Source of the DNA: Psychrobacter okhotskensis
GTDB taxonomy: Bacteria; Pseudomonadota; Gammaproteobacteria; Pseudomonadales; Moraxellaceae
Length of the DNA stretch: 64,000 bases
NCBI RefSeq assembly: GCF_013248965.1
Contig: NZ_JABRVQ010000022.1
Coordinates: forward strand, 1 to 64,000
Direction of reading: 5' to 3'
Positions 40,693 to 51,174 of this stretch are shown in pieces. Both the position numbers and the translations under genes were made by a program. How positions within the stretch are numbered: the first letter of the stretch is position 1; every line of letters starts with the position of its first letter. The notes beneath the pieces are model-generated. The model did no database searches, had not been told where the DNA came from, and saw only the letters and a program-made list of their open reading frames with translations.

Positions 40693-42828
40693 GTGCATAT
40701 TTCTAAATTCATCATAAGAAACTTTCGAAACTTTGAATCCGCAGATTTCAATTTTAAGGAAGGTGTTAATACTATTATTGGTGAAAATGGTTCAGGTAAA
40801 ACTAATTTTTTTTATGCTCTTCGGCTTATGCTTGATGATACTCTACCTCGTTATATTGGATTTGGCGAACGAGATTTCAATCGAAATTTAGGCAATTGGC
40901 AGGGTCATTGGATAATTTTGACTACACATTTTAGCGAGTTAGACTTAAGTGAAGAATCACAAGCTCTAAGCATACATGCTTGTGGCCAAGTAGATACTGA
41001 GGAAGAGAAGGCTAAAGGGAGCTATATATTATGCTTTCGTCCGAAGTCTCATATTAGACAAGAGCTTTATGAATATTCCCAAAAAGAAGATAAAGACAAA
41101 AATGGACTGGAAAACATTCTAAGCCAAATTAATATTACCGATTACGAGACTGTTTATCTTTGCAGAGGATATCTAAACTTTAGTAAAGACGATATTTACA
41201 AAAGTTATGTTGGTGATTTTGAGAATATTATATTCCCAAATCCAAATGAACAGCAAAAACAAAAGTACGGTGACTATTTACCTAGGGAAATTAACCTATA
41301 CAATGAGATATCGTGCACCTTTATTAAGGCACTGCGAGATGTCGCTAGTGACTTACGATCATACTCCAATAATCCGCTTGTTAGATTGTTAAAAGGTAAA
41401 GGTAAATCAATTGAAATTGAAACTCAAAATGATTTAGTTGATAGTATTAACGAACTTAATAGTAGTATTGCTAGTCTTAATGAGGTAATTGATGTACAAA
41501 AAGGAATTGACGATAGTTTAAAGCAGGCTGTAGGTACAACTTATGCACCTAATATCGAAATCAGAGCTGAATTGCCTAACAAAATGGATAAATTATTGCA
41601 GTCCTTGAGACTGTGGGTAGGTGATTCAGATGATGAAGATAGAGGACAAATAGCAGAACTAAGTTTAGGCGGTGCAAACTTAATTTTTTTATCTTTGAAG
41701 CTTCTAGAGTATGAAAAAATAAAAACAGACAAGGTAGCTAATGTTTTATTAATTGAAGAACCTGAAGCTCATATTCACACTCATATACAAAAGACATTAT
41801 TCGACAATCTACATCAACATAATACGCAAATATTTGTCTCTACTCATTCGACTCAAATATCATCGGTCAGTAAAATTAGTAGCGTAAATATACTAAGCTG
41901 TGAAAATAAGAAGTCAGTTGTATTTAACCCTTCATTTGATTTAGATAATAATGAGGTTGTTAGAATTGAACGATACCTAGATGCTGTTAGAAGTGATTTG
42001 TTATTTGCAAAAGGTGTTCTACTAATTGAGGGGGATGCAGAACAAATTTTAATACCAGTAATATTTAAAAAAGTCTTTGGTTTGTCCTTAGATGAAATTG
42101 GTATCAGCCTTATCAATATTGGTAGTACGGGTTTTAAGAATATTGCAAGAATATTCCATCAAGATAGAGTTAATCGTAGATGTGGCATTATCACAGACTT
42201 TGATGAGTCTTTTATTAGCTTGCCTATTAATAAAGATGATGATAACCCAGAGCAAAAAAAGGCTAGGAACTCACAAAAAAGTGGAATAGAAAGAAAAGCT
42301 AATCTTGAGCTTTTTTGTGAGAATAATATGTGTATTAAACCTTTTTTTGCAAAAAATACATTTGAAGTAGATATGTTATTAGAAAGTAATGCATATGAAT
42401 TCAAAAATGTGGTTCATAAGATTTATAAAACTGATAGTAAAATAAAAGAATCCAAGAGTAATTTGGATTCTGAAGATGTTGAAGTTTCTGGACGAGAGGT
42501 TCTCAAATTAGCAACAACTAAAAAGAAAGGATGGTTTGCATTATTAGTAGCAGAAGAGGTTAACGTTGAGACAGGAGTGCCAGACTATATTCTTAGTGCA
42601 ATTGCATGGTCTTCTCCACATATAAATTCAGCATCAAAAGTTAAAGCTGCGAGATATAGATTAGAGAATGTTTATTTTACTGCTGAATTGTTAAAAGAAG
42701 ATAGAGAAGTGATTGAAATGTATTCAAATTTTAAATCAATTGAAAGTGATGAAGATCTACTGATACAGTTTAGAGACTGCTTTCAAAACGACCCATTAAC
42801 TAAGCTTCTAAATCATTATGATTCTTAA
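40693..42828 (+). CDS. gajA: OLD-family ATP-dependent nuclease (GajA-like, Gabija)
   Basis: The 711-residue protein starts with GTG at 40693 (AGGA a few bases before). The N-terminal ABC-type ATPase has Walker A GENGSGKT at 30-37, an AELSLGGANLIFLSLKLL signature and Walker B LLIEEPEAH near 355, with VSTHSTQ after it. A TOPRIM domain follows: VLLIEGDAEQILIP near 445 (catalytic Glu) and GIITDFDESF near 498 (DxD). This is the OLD architecture. The helicase gene overlapping its end makes it a class 2 OLD enzyme, that is GajA of the Gabija anti-phage system, in which a nucleotide-sensitive endonuclease is released on phage infection. It is longer than the ~580-residue reference GajA. The gene is distinctly AT-rich, a sign of transfer. 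Confidence 0.85.
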   Translation: MHISKFIIRNFRNFESADFNFKEGVNTIIGENGSGKTNFFYALRLMLDDTLPRYIGFGERDFNRNLGNWQGHWIILTTHFSELDLSEESQALSIHACGQVDTEEEKAKGSYILCFRPKSHIRQELYEYSQKEDKDKNGLENILSQINITDYETVYLCRGYLNFSKDDIYKSYVGDFENIIFPNPNEQQKQKYGDYLPREINLYNEISCTFIKALRDVASDLRSYSNNPLVRLLKGKGKSIEIETQNDLVDSINELNSSIASLNEVIDVQKGIDDSLKQAVGTTYAPNIEIRAELPNKMDKLLQSLRLWVGDSDDEDRGQIAELSLGGANLIFLSLKLLEYEKIKTDKVANVLLIEEPEAHIHTHIQKTLFDNLHQHNTQIFVSTHSTQISSVSKISSVNILSCENKKSVVFNPSFDLDNNEVVRIERYLDAVRSDLLFAKGVLLIEGDAEQILIPVIFKKVFGLSLDEIGISLINIGSTGFKNIARIFHQDRVNRRCGIITDFDESFISLPINKDDDNPEQKKARNSQKSGIERKANLELFCENNMCIKPFFAKNTFEVDMLLESNAYEFKNVVHKIYKTDSKIKESKSNLDSEDVEVSGREVLKLATTKKKGWFALLVAEEVNVETGVPDYILSAIAWSSPHINSASKVKAARYRLENVYFTAELLKEDREVIEMYSNFKSIESDEDLLIQFRDCFQNDPLTKLLNHYDS

Positions 42829-44575
42829 TAGCCTCACACTCGAACAGAAACTTGCTGTACAACAAGATGGTCATGTATTACTTTCTGCTTGTCCAGGTAG
42901 CGGAAAGACACGTACTATTATTCATAAGTTAGCATATGAATCTAGTCGGTTGGATGAGAACAGTAAGAAAAAAGTCGTTGCTGTTACTTTCACTGTACGG
43001 GCATCTGATGAGATCTTTAATCGACTTAATAGAATGTCTATAGATAGTTCTAGGATTTGGTCTGGAACATTGCACTCTTTTTGCCTAGAATGGATTTTGA
43101 AACCATACTCTTGTTACCTTCTTGAACTTCAAAATGGTTACACAATAGCTGACGAAGCTTATAAAATTTCATTAATAAATGATTTAAAGAAAAAGTATAG
43201 AGTAGATTTATATATTGACAACACTCGGCTTGATAGGAATGGTTGTTTTGTTGAGTCTGATAATAGAAAGAAGACAATATTAAATTACTATCACCAAGAT
43301 TTGAAAGAACAGAAACTAATAGATTTTGATTTGTTATTGTATTACTCATACCAGTTATTAGTTACGCATCCGAAAATCGGAAGAGTACTGTCAAATTTGT
43401 TTCACCTAATATGTGTTGATGAATACCAAGATACTCAAGATTTATCATACGCAATTATTTGTAATATTATCAATGCTGATAACGGCAACACTTCATTATT
43501 TCTAGCAGGTGATATTGACCAAGCGATATATCACTCTTTGGGTGGTGTTGCTAAAAATAAGACAGAAATTGAATCTGAGTTGAATGGACAAAAAATCATT
43601 GAGATATCTCTAACAGGTAACTTTCGCTCAACTCAGAGAATTATTGATTATTACAATAGCTTTCAGAGTAACCCTATTCGTATAATTGCTCAAGGTGCTA
43701 ATGCCAATGAACAAGGAGTTATCTCATATAACAATACAGTCAATAAAGATGAACTAATTAATGAGATAGTTAGGTTAATTAAAGAAAGCATTAATAATGG
43801 TGTCGCTGAAAATGAGATATGTGTGTTATTTCCTCAATGGTGGCTCATCACTTCTATAACTGGAAAACTAAAATCCCTACTACCTGATGTAAACTTCGAT
43901 GCTTCTGGACTTGCACCTATGTCCAAAAATCGTGATAATTTTTGGTATAAACTGTCTCATTTATTTCTAACAGAATCTAGCCCTACTATCTACTCGCTAC
44001 GCTATAAATGGGCAAAAGAGTTGATTGATAAGTTTCACGAGCATACTGGTACGGAGTTTCCTGAACCTTACTACATTGAACGTAACCTTCTTCGTTTAAC
44101 AAATTTAATAACATCGGATAAAACCGATGTAGTTAGTTATTTAGAGGACTGCTTTCTCCAATTTGCAAACAAACTAAATTTAAATTCAAAAAAATATCCT
44201 AGCTTGGGAGAGAGTTGGAAAGTTTATTTTAAAAATATTAAATCAAGGCTAAATGATAGAAGTTACAATGTTCCAAGTGATATCGATTCTTTTAAAAAAC
44301 TTTATAAAGAAAGAGGTGGAATTGTTATAAACACTTGTATGGGTATTAAGGGAGAAGAGTTTGAAACAGTCATTGCCTTTGGTTTATTAAATGGATATAT
44401 TCCACACTCAAATGAATCCAGCCCTCATCATGCTTCTAATAAAATGATGTATGTAATTTCTTCAAGGGCTAAAAAAAACCTTCATCTCATTAGTGAGACA
44501 GGACGAATGATAAGATATTCTAATAGCGTAGCTACACCTGTTTTGAGTAGCAAAAGATATAGATATGATAAATAG
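42818..44575 (+). CDS. gajB: UvrD/PcrA-like helicase (GajB-like, Gabija)
   Basis: The 585-residue protein has superfamily 1 helicase motifs: Walker A ACPGSGKT at 24-31, motif Ia AVTFTVRASDEI, motif II VDEYQDTQ near 200, motif III FLAGDIDQAIY, motif IV LTGNFRST, motif V TCMGIKGEEFETVIAFGL and motif VI MYVISSRAKKNLHLI. Its start overlaps the end of the OLD gene by 11 bases, so the two are translated as a pair. GajB is thought to act with GajA and to process phage DNA. UvrD-type repair helicases are much longer (around 700 residues or more), which also argues for GajB. Base composition is as AT-rich as gajA. Confidence 0.88.
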   Translation: MILNSLTLEQKLAVQQDGHVLLSACPGSGKTRTIIHKLAYESSRLDENSKKKVVAVTFTVRASDEIFNRLNRMSIDSSRIWSGTLHSFCLEWILKPYSCYLLELQNGYTIADEAYKISLINDLKKKYRVDLYIDNTRLDRNGCFVESDNRKKTILNYYHQDLKEQKLIDFDLLLYYSYQLLVTHPKIGRVLSNLFHLICVDEYQDTQDLSYAIICNIINADNGNTSLFLAGDIDQAIYHSLGGVAKNKTEIESELNGQKIIEISLTGNFRSTQRIIDYYNSFQSNPIRIIAQGANANEQGVISYNNTVNKDELINEIVRLIKESINNGVAENEICVLFPQWWLITSITGKLKSLLPDVNFDASGLAPMSKNRDNFWYKLSHLFLTESSPTIYSLRYKWAKELIDKFHEHTGTEFPEPYYIERNLLRLTNLITSDKTDVVSYLEDCFLQFANKLNLNSKKYPSLGESWKVYFKNIKSRLNDRSYNVPSDIDSFKKLYKERGGIVINTCMGIKGEEFETVIAFGLLNGYIPHSNESSPHHASNKMMYVISSRAKKNLHLISETGRMIRYSNSVATPVLSSKRYRYDK

Positions 44576-44746
44576 GTCCTGATAGTGGCGGGCATACTCG
44601 CTACTACACAGGGTTGCAGACGCTTAGCCATTGGCGTTGTCGCTGGTCAGGAATGACACTGGGTTTTAGCGACCGCCCCTGCGATAGTCAAGATAGAAGC
44701 GGATAACAGGATTAGCTACAACAGATAACCTCACTTATCACCAACC
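44576..44746. other. GC-rich spacer between the defence pair and metH
   Basis: Unlike the AT-rich genes to its left, this 171-base stretch is GC-richer (for example GTGGCGGGC and GCGACCGCCCC). CCTGA near 44579 could pair with TCAGG near 44647. I see no coding frame or terminator with a T-run. It marks the right edge of the island and may be a remnant. Confidence 0.35.
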
Positions 44747-47700
44747 CTACAAATTCGGATTCAACCACTTCTCAGCAGTCTTGATATCCCAACCCTTACG
44801 CTCAGCATAGCTCTCTAACTGATCGCGGCCGATTTTACCAACGTTGAAGTAATCACTATCAGGATGCGAGTAATAGAAGCCGCTGACCGATGAGCCCGGC
44901 CACATCGCATAGCTTTCCGTTAATGTCGTACCGATCGCATCGGTAGTACCTAACCATTCGAATAACTTGCCTTTTTCTGTATGTTCTGGACAGGCAGGGT
45001 AGCCCGGCGCTGGGCGGATACCGACGTATTTTTCCTTGATCATCTCATCATTGGTTAAAGACTCATCAGCTTGGTAGCCCCAATAGTCTTTACGGATCAG
45101 CTCGTGCAAATGCTCCGCAAAAGCTTCTGCCAAACGGTCTGACAAAGCCTGCACCATGATGGCATTATAGTCATCACCAGCCGCTTTATACTTTTCAGCG
45201 AGTGCTTCTGTACCTACCATCGATACCGTAAAGCCGCCCAAGTAATCGGTGTGCGTCTCTGATGGCGAGATAAAGTCTGCCAAGCTAAAGTTTGGCTTGC
45301 CACTGGCTTTGTCGCTTTGTTGACGTAAGTGTTCAAACTGATATTCTGCTGTGCCGCCTTCAGTCGGCGCTTGATCATAGACGGTGACAGTGTCGGCAGC
45401 CGTGCGACGGGCTGGCATCAATTTAAACACACCCTTTGCCACGACTAACTTTTCATCAATTAGCTTTTGTAGGATGTCCTCGGCATTACCAAACAGATCA
45501 CGAGCCGCTTCACCAACCACATCATCTTGCAAAATTTGGGGATATTTACCTGTGAGTCCCCAAGAGATAAAGAACGGTGTCCAGTCAATATAAGGCAGCA
45601 GGTTAGTGATAGGGTAGTCGTCAAATATTACTTGTCCTAACTTATTAGGGACAGGCGGCGTATAGTTTTCCCAATCGTATTGAAAGCCAATCTTAACCGA
45701 CTCAGCGTACGATATCTTGGCGGCTTTGGGTTGGCGCTTGGCCAGACGCTCACGCACTTTAATATATTCGGCGCGAGTATCATCAATTAACTGTACACGG
45801 TTCTCTTTAGAGAGCAGCTTGGTGACCACGCCGACTGCGCGCGAGGCGTCGGATACATAGATGACGGCATCGTTTTGATATTGCGGCTCGACTTTGACCG
45901 CAGTATGCGCTTTAGACGTCGTTGCCCCGCCAATCATCAGCGGTAGGGTCATGCCGCGTTCTTGCATTTGCTTGGCGACATAGACCATCTCATCGAGGCT
46001 TGGGGTAATCAGACCCGATAGTCCGATGATATCGACTTTTTCGGCGATAGCAGTATCGAGGATCTTATCACAAGGCACCATCACGCCTAGATCGACGATG
46101 TCATAGCCATTACAGCCGAGTACCACGCCGACGATGTTTTTGCCGATATCATGGACGTCGCCTTTGACCGTCGCCATAAGGATTTTACCTTTGACCTCGC
46201 CTTCGACTTTTTCCGCTTCGATGTACGGGTTCAGCCACGCGACCGATTGTTTCATCACCCGTGCCGACTTGACCACTTGCGGTAAGAACATTTTACCCGA
46301 GCCAAATAAATCACCGACGATATTCATGCCGTCCATGAGTGGCCCTTCGATGACATCGAGGGGTTTGGGGTACTTCTCCCACGCTTCTTTGGTATCGGCT
46401 TCGATAAAGGTAGTAATGCCTTTGACCAATGCGTGCGCGATACGGGCTTCTACCGTGCCTTCGCGCCAGCTCATGTCGACAGTGCTGTCTTTTTTCTTAC
46501 CACCGTCTTGGTAGTTTTCAGCGACCGTCATCAGGCGCTCAGTGGCATCTTGACCGGTTTCGCCTTGATTGCGGTTGAGCATCACGTCTTCGATGGCATC
46601 GCGTGCTTCTTTAGGGATGTCATCATACAGCTCAAGCATGGCAGGGTTAACGATACCCATGGTTAAGCCATTTTGAATTGCATGATAAAGGAATACGGAG
46701 TTGATGGCTTCACGAATCGGATTACCACGGAAGCTAAACGAGACGTTAGAGACGCCGCCCGATACCATGGCATTGGGCAGGTTATCGGTAATCCATTTGG
46801 TCGCATTGATAAAGTCTGCGCCATAATTGTTGTGCTCAGTGATACCGGTGGCGACCGCAAAAATATTCGGGTCAAAGATGATATCTTCTGATGGAAAGCC
46901 GACTTCATTGACCAAGACATCATAGCTGCGCTGACAAATCTCAGTTTTACGCTCATAAGTATCGGCTTGTCCGTCTTCATCAAAGGCCATGACGATAATA
47001 GCGGCGCCGTAGCGCATACACAGTTTGGCGCGTTCAACGAACTCAGCATGACCTTCTTTTAAAGAGATAGAGTTGACGACAGATTTGCCCTGTGTGCGCT
47101 TGAGACCTTCTTCGATGATGTCCCATTTAGACGAGTCAATCATTAAGGGTACACGGCTGATATCCGGCTCGCCTGAGACCAAGTTGACGAAGTGAATCAT
47201 CGCCTGCTTGGAGTCGAGCATGCCTTCATCCATGTTGATATCGACGATTTGCGCGCCGCCTTCGACTTGATCGCGGGCAACATCAAGTGCTTCCGTGTAG
47301 GCTTCGGTTTTAATCAAACGTAAGAACTTCTTCGAACCGGTGACGTTGGTACGCTCACCGACGTTGACGAATAAGCTCTCAGGCGTGATGGTAAAGGGCT
47401 CAAGTCCAGATAAGCGGCAGGCAGGCGCAATCTCAGGAATTTCGCGCGGTGGATATTTTGCCACCATATTAGCGATTTGGCGGATATGCTCAGGCGTCGT
47501 ACCACAGCAGCCACCGACGATGTTTAAGATACCTGCTTTGGCAAAGCCCTCTAGCAGGGCCGTGGTTTCCTCGGCTGTTTCATCATACTCACCAAACTCA
47601 TTCGGCAGACCGGCGTTCGGATGCGCGGAGACATAGGTATTGGCGATATTAGACAGCGTTTGAATATGCGGACGCAGGGCATCAGCACCAAGTGCACAGT

Positions 47701-48544
47701 TAAAACCGACGGTTAAGGGCTTAGCATGGCGAATCGAGTTATAAAAGGCTTCTGCCGTTTGACCAGATAGTGTACGACCTGACGCATCAGTAATCGTCCC
47801 CGAAATCATAATCGGTAATTCAAAACCGATATCATCAAAAACGCCTGTCACTGCAAAGATGGCAGCTTTGGCATTGAGCGTATCAAAAATAGTCTCGATT
47901 AGGATGAGGTCGACACCGCCTTCCATGAGCGCCAGTGTGGCTTCACGATAATTAAGCACCAACTCATCAAAGGTAATGTTACGAAAAGCAGGGTCGTTGA
48001 CATCAGGGGATAGCGAGCAAGTTCGTGACGTTGGCCCTATAACCCCAGCGACGAAGCGTGGCTTGTCAGGCGTCTTGGCAGTGTGTTCGTCAGCCGCTTC
48101 GCGCGCAATCTTGGCAGCCGTCTTGTTCAATTCTGGCACCAGATACTGCATATCGTAGTCGGCCATCGACAGCCGCGTACCATTAAAGGTATTGGTCTCG
48201 ATAATGTCTGCGCCAGCGATCAGATGGTCGCTATGAATCTCTTTGATCATCTGCGGCTGCGTGAGTACCAATAGATCGTTATTACCGCGTACGTCCTGCT
48301 CTATATTAGCAAAGCGCACCCCGCGATAATCAGCTTCTTCCAACTTATAATTCTGGATATGCGTGCCCATCGCGCCATCGAGCATCAAAATCCGTGAAGC
48401 CATTTGCTTGGTAATACGCTCGCGAGCGGTGAGCTGCTGTGCCTTGTAAGGAAATACCTCAGGCGGCGTTAGGACAAAATCGTTCGGAGTGGTGTTATCG
48501 TCAGCTGAGGTATTATCTGCTTGAGTAGCGGTTTGTAGTGTCAT
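44747..48544 (-). CDS. metH: Cobalamin-dependent methionine synthase MetH
   Basis: MetH transfers a methyl group from methyltetrahydrofolate to homocysteine through cobalamin. All four modules are present: the homocysteine-binding domain with zinc cysteines (VGFNCALG and [12 protein letters not shown]), the folate-binding pterin domain ([16 protein letters not shown]), the B12 domain with the axial histidine in [12 protein letters not shown], and the C-terminal SAM reactivation domain ([17 protein letters not shown]). From ATG 48544 it has 1,265 residues; a longer frame to 48604 exists and neither has a good ribosome site. A polar extension precedes the conserved [10 protein letters not shown] looked for a cobalamin riboswitch upstream and saw none. 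Confidence 0.97.
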   Translation of the reverse strand: MTLQTATQADNTSADDNTTPNDFVLTPPEVFPYKAQQLTARERITKQMASRILMLDGAMGTHIQNYKLEEADYRGVRFANIEQDVRGNNDLLVLTQPQMIKEIHSDHLIAGADIIETNTFNGTRLSMADYDMQYLVPELNKTAAKIAREAADEHTAKTPDKPRFVAGVIGPTSRTCSLSPDVNDPAFRNITFDELVLNYREATLALMEGGVDLILIETIFDTLNAKAAIFAVTGVFDDIGFELPIMISGTITDASGRTLSGQTAEAFYNSIRHAKPLTVGFNCALGADALRPHIQTLSNIANTYVSAHPNAGLPNEFGEYDETAEETTALLEGFAKAGILNIVGGCCGTTPEHIRQIANMVAKYPPREIPEIAPACRLSGLEPFTITPESLFVNVGERTNVTGSKKFLRLIKTEAYTEALDVARDQVEGGAQIVDINMDEGMLDSKQAMIHFVNLVSGEPDISRVPLMIDSSKWDIIEEGLKRTQGKSVVNSISLKEGHAEFVERAKLCMRYGAAIIVMAFDEDGQADTYERKTEICQRSYDVLVNEVGFPSEDIIFDPNIFAVATGITEHNNYGADFINATKWITDNLPNAMVSGGVSNVSFSFRGNPIREAINSVFLYHAIQNGLTMGIVNPAMLELYDDIPKEARDAIEDVMLNRNQGETGQDATERLMTVAENYQDGGKKKDSTVDMSWREGTVEARIAHALVKGITTFIEADTKEAWEKYPKPLDVIEGPLMDGMNIVGDLFGSGKMFLPQVVKSARVMKQSVAWLNPYIEAEKVEGEVKGKILMATVKGDVHDIGKNIVGVVLGCNGYDIVDLGVMVPCDKILDTAIAEKVDIIGLSGLITPSLDEMVYVAKQMQERGMTLPLMIGGATTSKAHTAVKVEPQYQNDAVIYVSDASRAVGVVTKLLSKENRVQLIDDTRAEYIKVRERLAKRQPKAAKISYAESVKIGFQYDWENYTPPVPNKLGQVIFDDYPITNLLPYIDWTPFFISWGLTGKYPQILQDDVVGEAARDLFGNAEDILQKLIDEKLVVAKGVFKLMPARRTAADTVTVYDQAPTEGGTAEYQFEHLRQQSDKASGKPNFSLADFISPSETHTDYLGGFTVSMVGTEALAEKYKAAGDDYNAIMVQALSDRLAEAFAEHLHELIRKDYWGYQADESLTNDEMIKEKYVGIRPAPGYPACPEHTEKGKLFEWLGTTDAIGTTLTESYAMWPGSSVSGFYYSHPDSDYFNVGKIGRDQLESYAERKGWDIKTAEKWLNPNL

Positions 48545-49128
48545 AGAAGGACTGCTTATATCGTCAATATTATGATAGGGAAGAAGAAAAGCGTTAAGAG
48601 CCATTCAAAGTAATAAATAAAAATTACACGCTTAAAAAAGAGAGAAATATACGTTATTTTAGCATGAAAATTCGTCGTCTCGAGGGATTGTAGCGATTGC
48701 TGTTTTGGCGATACCACAGCGTGATGTTGTCTCCTCAGCATTCGCTTGCTCATGCTACTACGACATGGACTAAAGTGTATGACATAAAATGCTAGGGGAC
48801 AAATGAATATCATTTCGCTTAAAGATTACATAAAGCTTTGTTTTTAAAATTAAAGTCTATTAAGCCACCTAAAAGATTGACATAAATTACATACTCATGA
48901 CAAAAATAGCGTAAAAGTGAACTAATAAGGACGCTCTATATGTTAATTTGATTTCAGAAGGATTGACTTTTAGTAAGAACTGCTTACAAGCAAATGTTAA
49001 TTATTTTTATTTAGTAATCATTATTAATACTTACCTATGCCGGTGCCAGCGAATTTTAAGAGTTAATTATCTACTCGTAAATTAGTAATACAATAATCAA
49101 GAATGATTCAATCATTAAGGACAATGTT
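48545..49128. other. Divergent promoter region between metH and the fasciclin genes
   Basis: It separates metH (minus) from the fasciclin gene at 49129 (plus). It is AT-rich and contains TTGACATAAATTAC near 48876, a possible -35 hexamer. No gene, RNA motif or large repeat is visible. The first bases may belong to metH if its start is at 48604. Confidence 0.35.
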
Positions 49129-49683
49129 ATGAAAATTACCAAAACTGCTACTATAGGTACATTAGCGCTTTCGATCGCGGGCTTAACGGCTTGTAATAAT
49201 ATGATGCCTAGCAAAAGCGCAGAGATGAAAGCCCCCATGCATAGCCAATCTATGGCAAAAATGAATGTGGTACAAGTTGCCCAGAGCAACCCGGACTTCT
49301 CGCTATTAGTTGAAGCAGTACAAGCGGCAGGCCTTGCGAGTGCATTGTCTGACCCTAATGCCAACTATACGATATTTGCTCCAACCAATGCCGCGTTTAT
49401 GCAAGCATTGGCCGAAACTAAAATGACCAAGGCTCAGTTATTTGCTAATAAGCCACTGTTGACCAAAATTTTAGGCTATCACGTGATCAACGGCAATATG
49501 GCGATGTATGCCAAAGATGTGAAGCCTGGCAATGTCATGACCTTGAGCAATGATACCTTGATGGTGACCCCGAAAGGCCAACTAATGGATGAGATGGGTC
49601 GTACAACTAATATCGTCAAAACAGATATTGCCGCTACCAACGGTGTGGTGCACGTGGTTGATAGAGTATTGATGCCAAAATAA
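49129..49683 (+). CDS. Fasciclin-domain lipoprotein, first copy
   Basis: The 184-residue protein has a lipoprotein signal ending LTA-C near residue 23, then a Met/Ser-rich linker and one fasciclin (FAS1) domain. FAS1 landmarks are present: FSLLVEAVQAAGLASAL, YTIFAPTNAAFMQAL, LLTKILGYHVINGNM and the end TNGVVHVVDRVLMPK. FAS1 domains mediate adhesion or bind surface partners; in bacteria they are often secreted or surface-anchored. The exact role is unknown. It is the first of two full-length copies with a degenerate fragment in between. Confidence 0.88.
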   Translation: MKITKTATIGTLALSIAGLTACNNMMPSKSAEMKAPMHSQSMAKMNVVQVAQSNPDFSLLVEAVQAAGLASALSDPNANYTIFAPTNAAFMQALAETKMTKAQLFANKPLLTKILGYHVINGNMAMYAKDVKPGNVMTLSNDTLMVTPKGQLMDEMGRTTNIVKTDIAATNGVVHVVDRVLMPK

Positions 49684-49714
49684 CTTTTGATGTCATGATT
49701 GTTGACAGCAATGT

Positions 49715-49762
49715 TTATTAAAAGCAGTGCTTATTGAAATCAGTACTTATTAAAAGCAGTGC
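49715..49762 (+). repeat. 16-bp tandem repeat, three units
   Basis: TTATTAAAAGCAGTGC occurs at 49715-49730 and again at 49747-49762, with the variant TTATTGAAATCAGTAC between them. It lies just after the first fasciclin gene. Confidence 0.85.
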
Positions 49763-49901
49763 TCACTTTTTGTCTTTTTATATGATGACGCTGGTACTCG
49801 TACCAGCCATCGTTTGTGCAAGCTGATTATTAAAGATATTTTTAACGCTAATCTTTACTTCAATTTTTGTTTAAACGTTACTTTATAAACGTTATTTTAT
49901 C

Positions 49902-49949
49902 AATAATGGGGTAGTACACGTGATCAATACAGTGTTGCTACCTAAATAA
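49902..49949 (+). pseudogene. Remnant of a third fasciclin-domain gene
   Basis: The frame reads NNGVVHVINTVLLPK and then stops. It aligns without gaps to the ends of both neighbours (TNGVVHVVDRVLMPK and TNGVVHTIDAVLMPE). Only the last 15 codons remain; upstream the homology disappears. This is a decayed third copy, evidence that the array was larger. Confidence 0.8.
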
Positions 49950-50148
49950 GCATGAATTGCAGATTAATCAGTTAAAATCGTATTTATTGATATGGCAGAA
50001 CTAATTTTAATACATGTTTAGAGTTGGCCAGTTGATTACTGAGACTTATTAATCGCTGACTGTTATCTTCATTAATGCACAAGTCACTTTAATAAGCCGC
50101 TTTATTAACTAAGCCCATAAACTAATTAACATCTACAAGGATATACCC

Positions 50149-50763
50149 ATGTTAAAGAAGAATTTACTATCTATCGCCGTCGTTACCGCAGCAATGTCAC
50201 TAGCCGCTTGTAATGACAAAGAAGCTGTTACTGAACCGGTAGAGCCTGAAGCCACGACTGAAACAATGGCTGAGCCTGAAGTCATGGTTGATCCAGCTGT
50301 AGAAGCAGAGCCTATGGCTGACCCAATGGCAGATACCATGGCGACTCAAACGATTGCTGAAATAGCAGCGGGCAATGAGAACCTAACTATCTTGACCGCA
50401 GCGCTTCAAGCCGCTGGCCTTGATACTATGTTGATGGAAGACACCAAATACACCGTATTTGCTCCAACTGACGACGCTTTTGCTCCAGTACTAGAGAAGT
50501 TAGGCGTGACTAAAGAAGAGTTACTCGCTAACACCGATCTACTCAAAAAAGTACTTCCTTACCACGTAGTAGATATGGAAGTTAAAGCCGCTGATATCCC
50601 TTATGGTACTGATATCAAAACCGCTAACGGCGCAACGATTTCTATCAGCGATGCTAATGTCATTACTGATGCGACCGGCGGAACGGCCAACATCACTGGT
50701 ACTGATATAATGGCGACTAACGGTGTGGTACATACCATCGATGCCGTATTAATGCCTGAGTAA
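50149..50763 (+). CDS. Fasciclin-domain lipoprotein, second copy
   Basis: The 204-residue protein has a lipobox LAA-C near residue 21, then an acidic linker of Glu-Pro, Ala, Met and Thr repeats (about 25-65), and one FAS1 domain: LTILTAALQAAGLDTML, YTVFAPTDDAFAPVL, LLKKVLPYHVVDMEV and TNGVVHTIDAVLMPE. The linker would hold the domain away from the membrane. ATG 50149 follows AAGGAT. It ends at a clear terminator. Confidence 0.88.
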   Translation: MLKKNLLSIAVVTAAMSLAACNDKEAVTEPVEPEATTETMAEPEVMVDPAVEAEPMADPMADTMATQTIAEIAAGNENLTILTAALQAAGLDTMLMEDTKYTVFAPTDDAFAPVLEKLGVTKEELLANTDLLKKVLPYHVVDMEVKAADIPYGTDIKTANGATISISDANVITDATGGTANITGTDIMATNGVVHTIDAVLMPE

Positions 50764-50840
50764 GTTGTACTATCTGGCTTATGTTTAGGTAAGTATAAGC
50801 ACTTTTATACGCCGACTAACATAAGCTACTAGCAATACCT

Positions 50841-50872
50841 AAAAAGCCTAGCCGCTGCGCTGGGCTTTTTTT
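50841..50872 (+). terminator. Rho-independent terminator
   Basis: AAAAAGCCTAGC at 50841-50852 pairs with GCTGGGCTTTTT at 50859-50870 (one G-T pair). More T follow. It ends the fasciclin transcript. Confidence 0.85.
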
Positions 50873-51098
50873 GTGCATGCATTTTTTTGTCCATACATAA
50901 TGCCATGATGCTTCTGTCATTTAACCATATAGTCAAAATACCCTAAAAGCGCGACGCTATCAGCAGTGCCTCATGGTTCGATATTACTTTTCACTAACTA
51001 TAGATGCTTACACTCATAAGAAAATACGCTCAAAGCCGTTATTAAAGCTATGTTTGCCTTTGCTGTTTTTTACTTTAATCACTCCAAACTTATAAACT

Positions 51099-51131
51099 AA
51101 AAAGCCCGAGACAATGGTCTCGGGCTTTTTT
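51099..51131. terminator. Bidirectional terminator after the symporter gene
   Basis: AAAAAGCCCGAGAC pairs perfectly with GTCTCGGGCTTTTT around a four-base loop. It closes the minus-strand symporter gene, whose stop lies 44 bases away, and could also stop plus-strand transcripts. Confidence 0.9.
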
Positions 51132-51174
51132 ATTTTTGCTTAATAAGAATGAACAGTAGGCACATCAAAGAACG

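Noticed and set aside
48545-48830. Cobalamin or SAM riboswitch upstream of metH
   Set aside because: I looked for the conserved boxes on the minus strand and did not see them.
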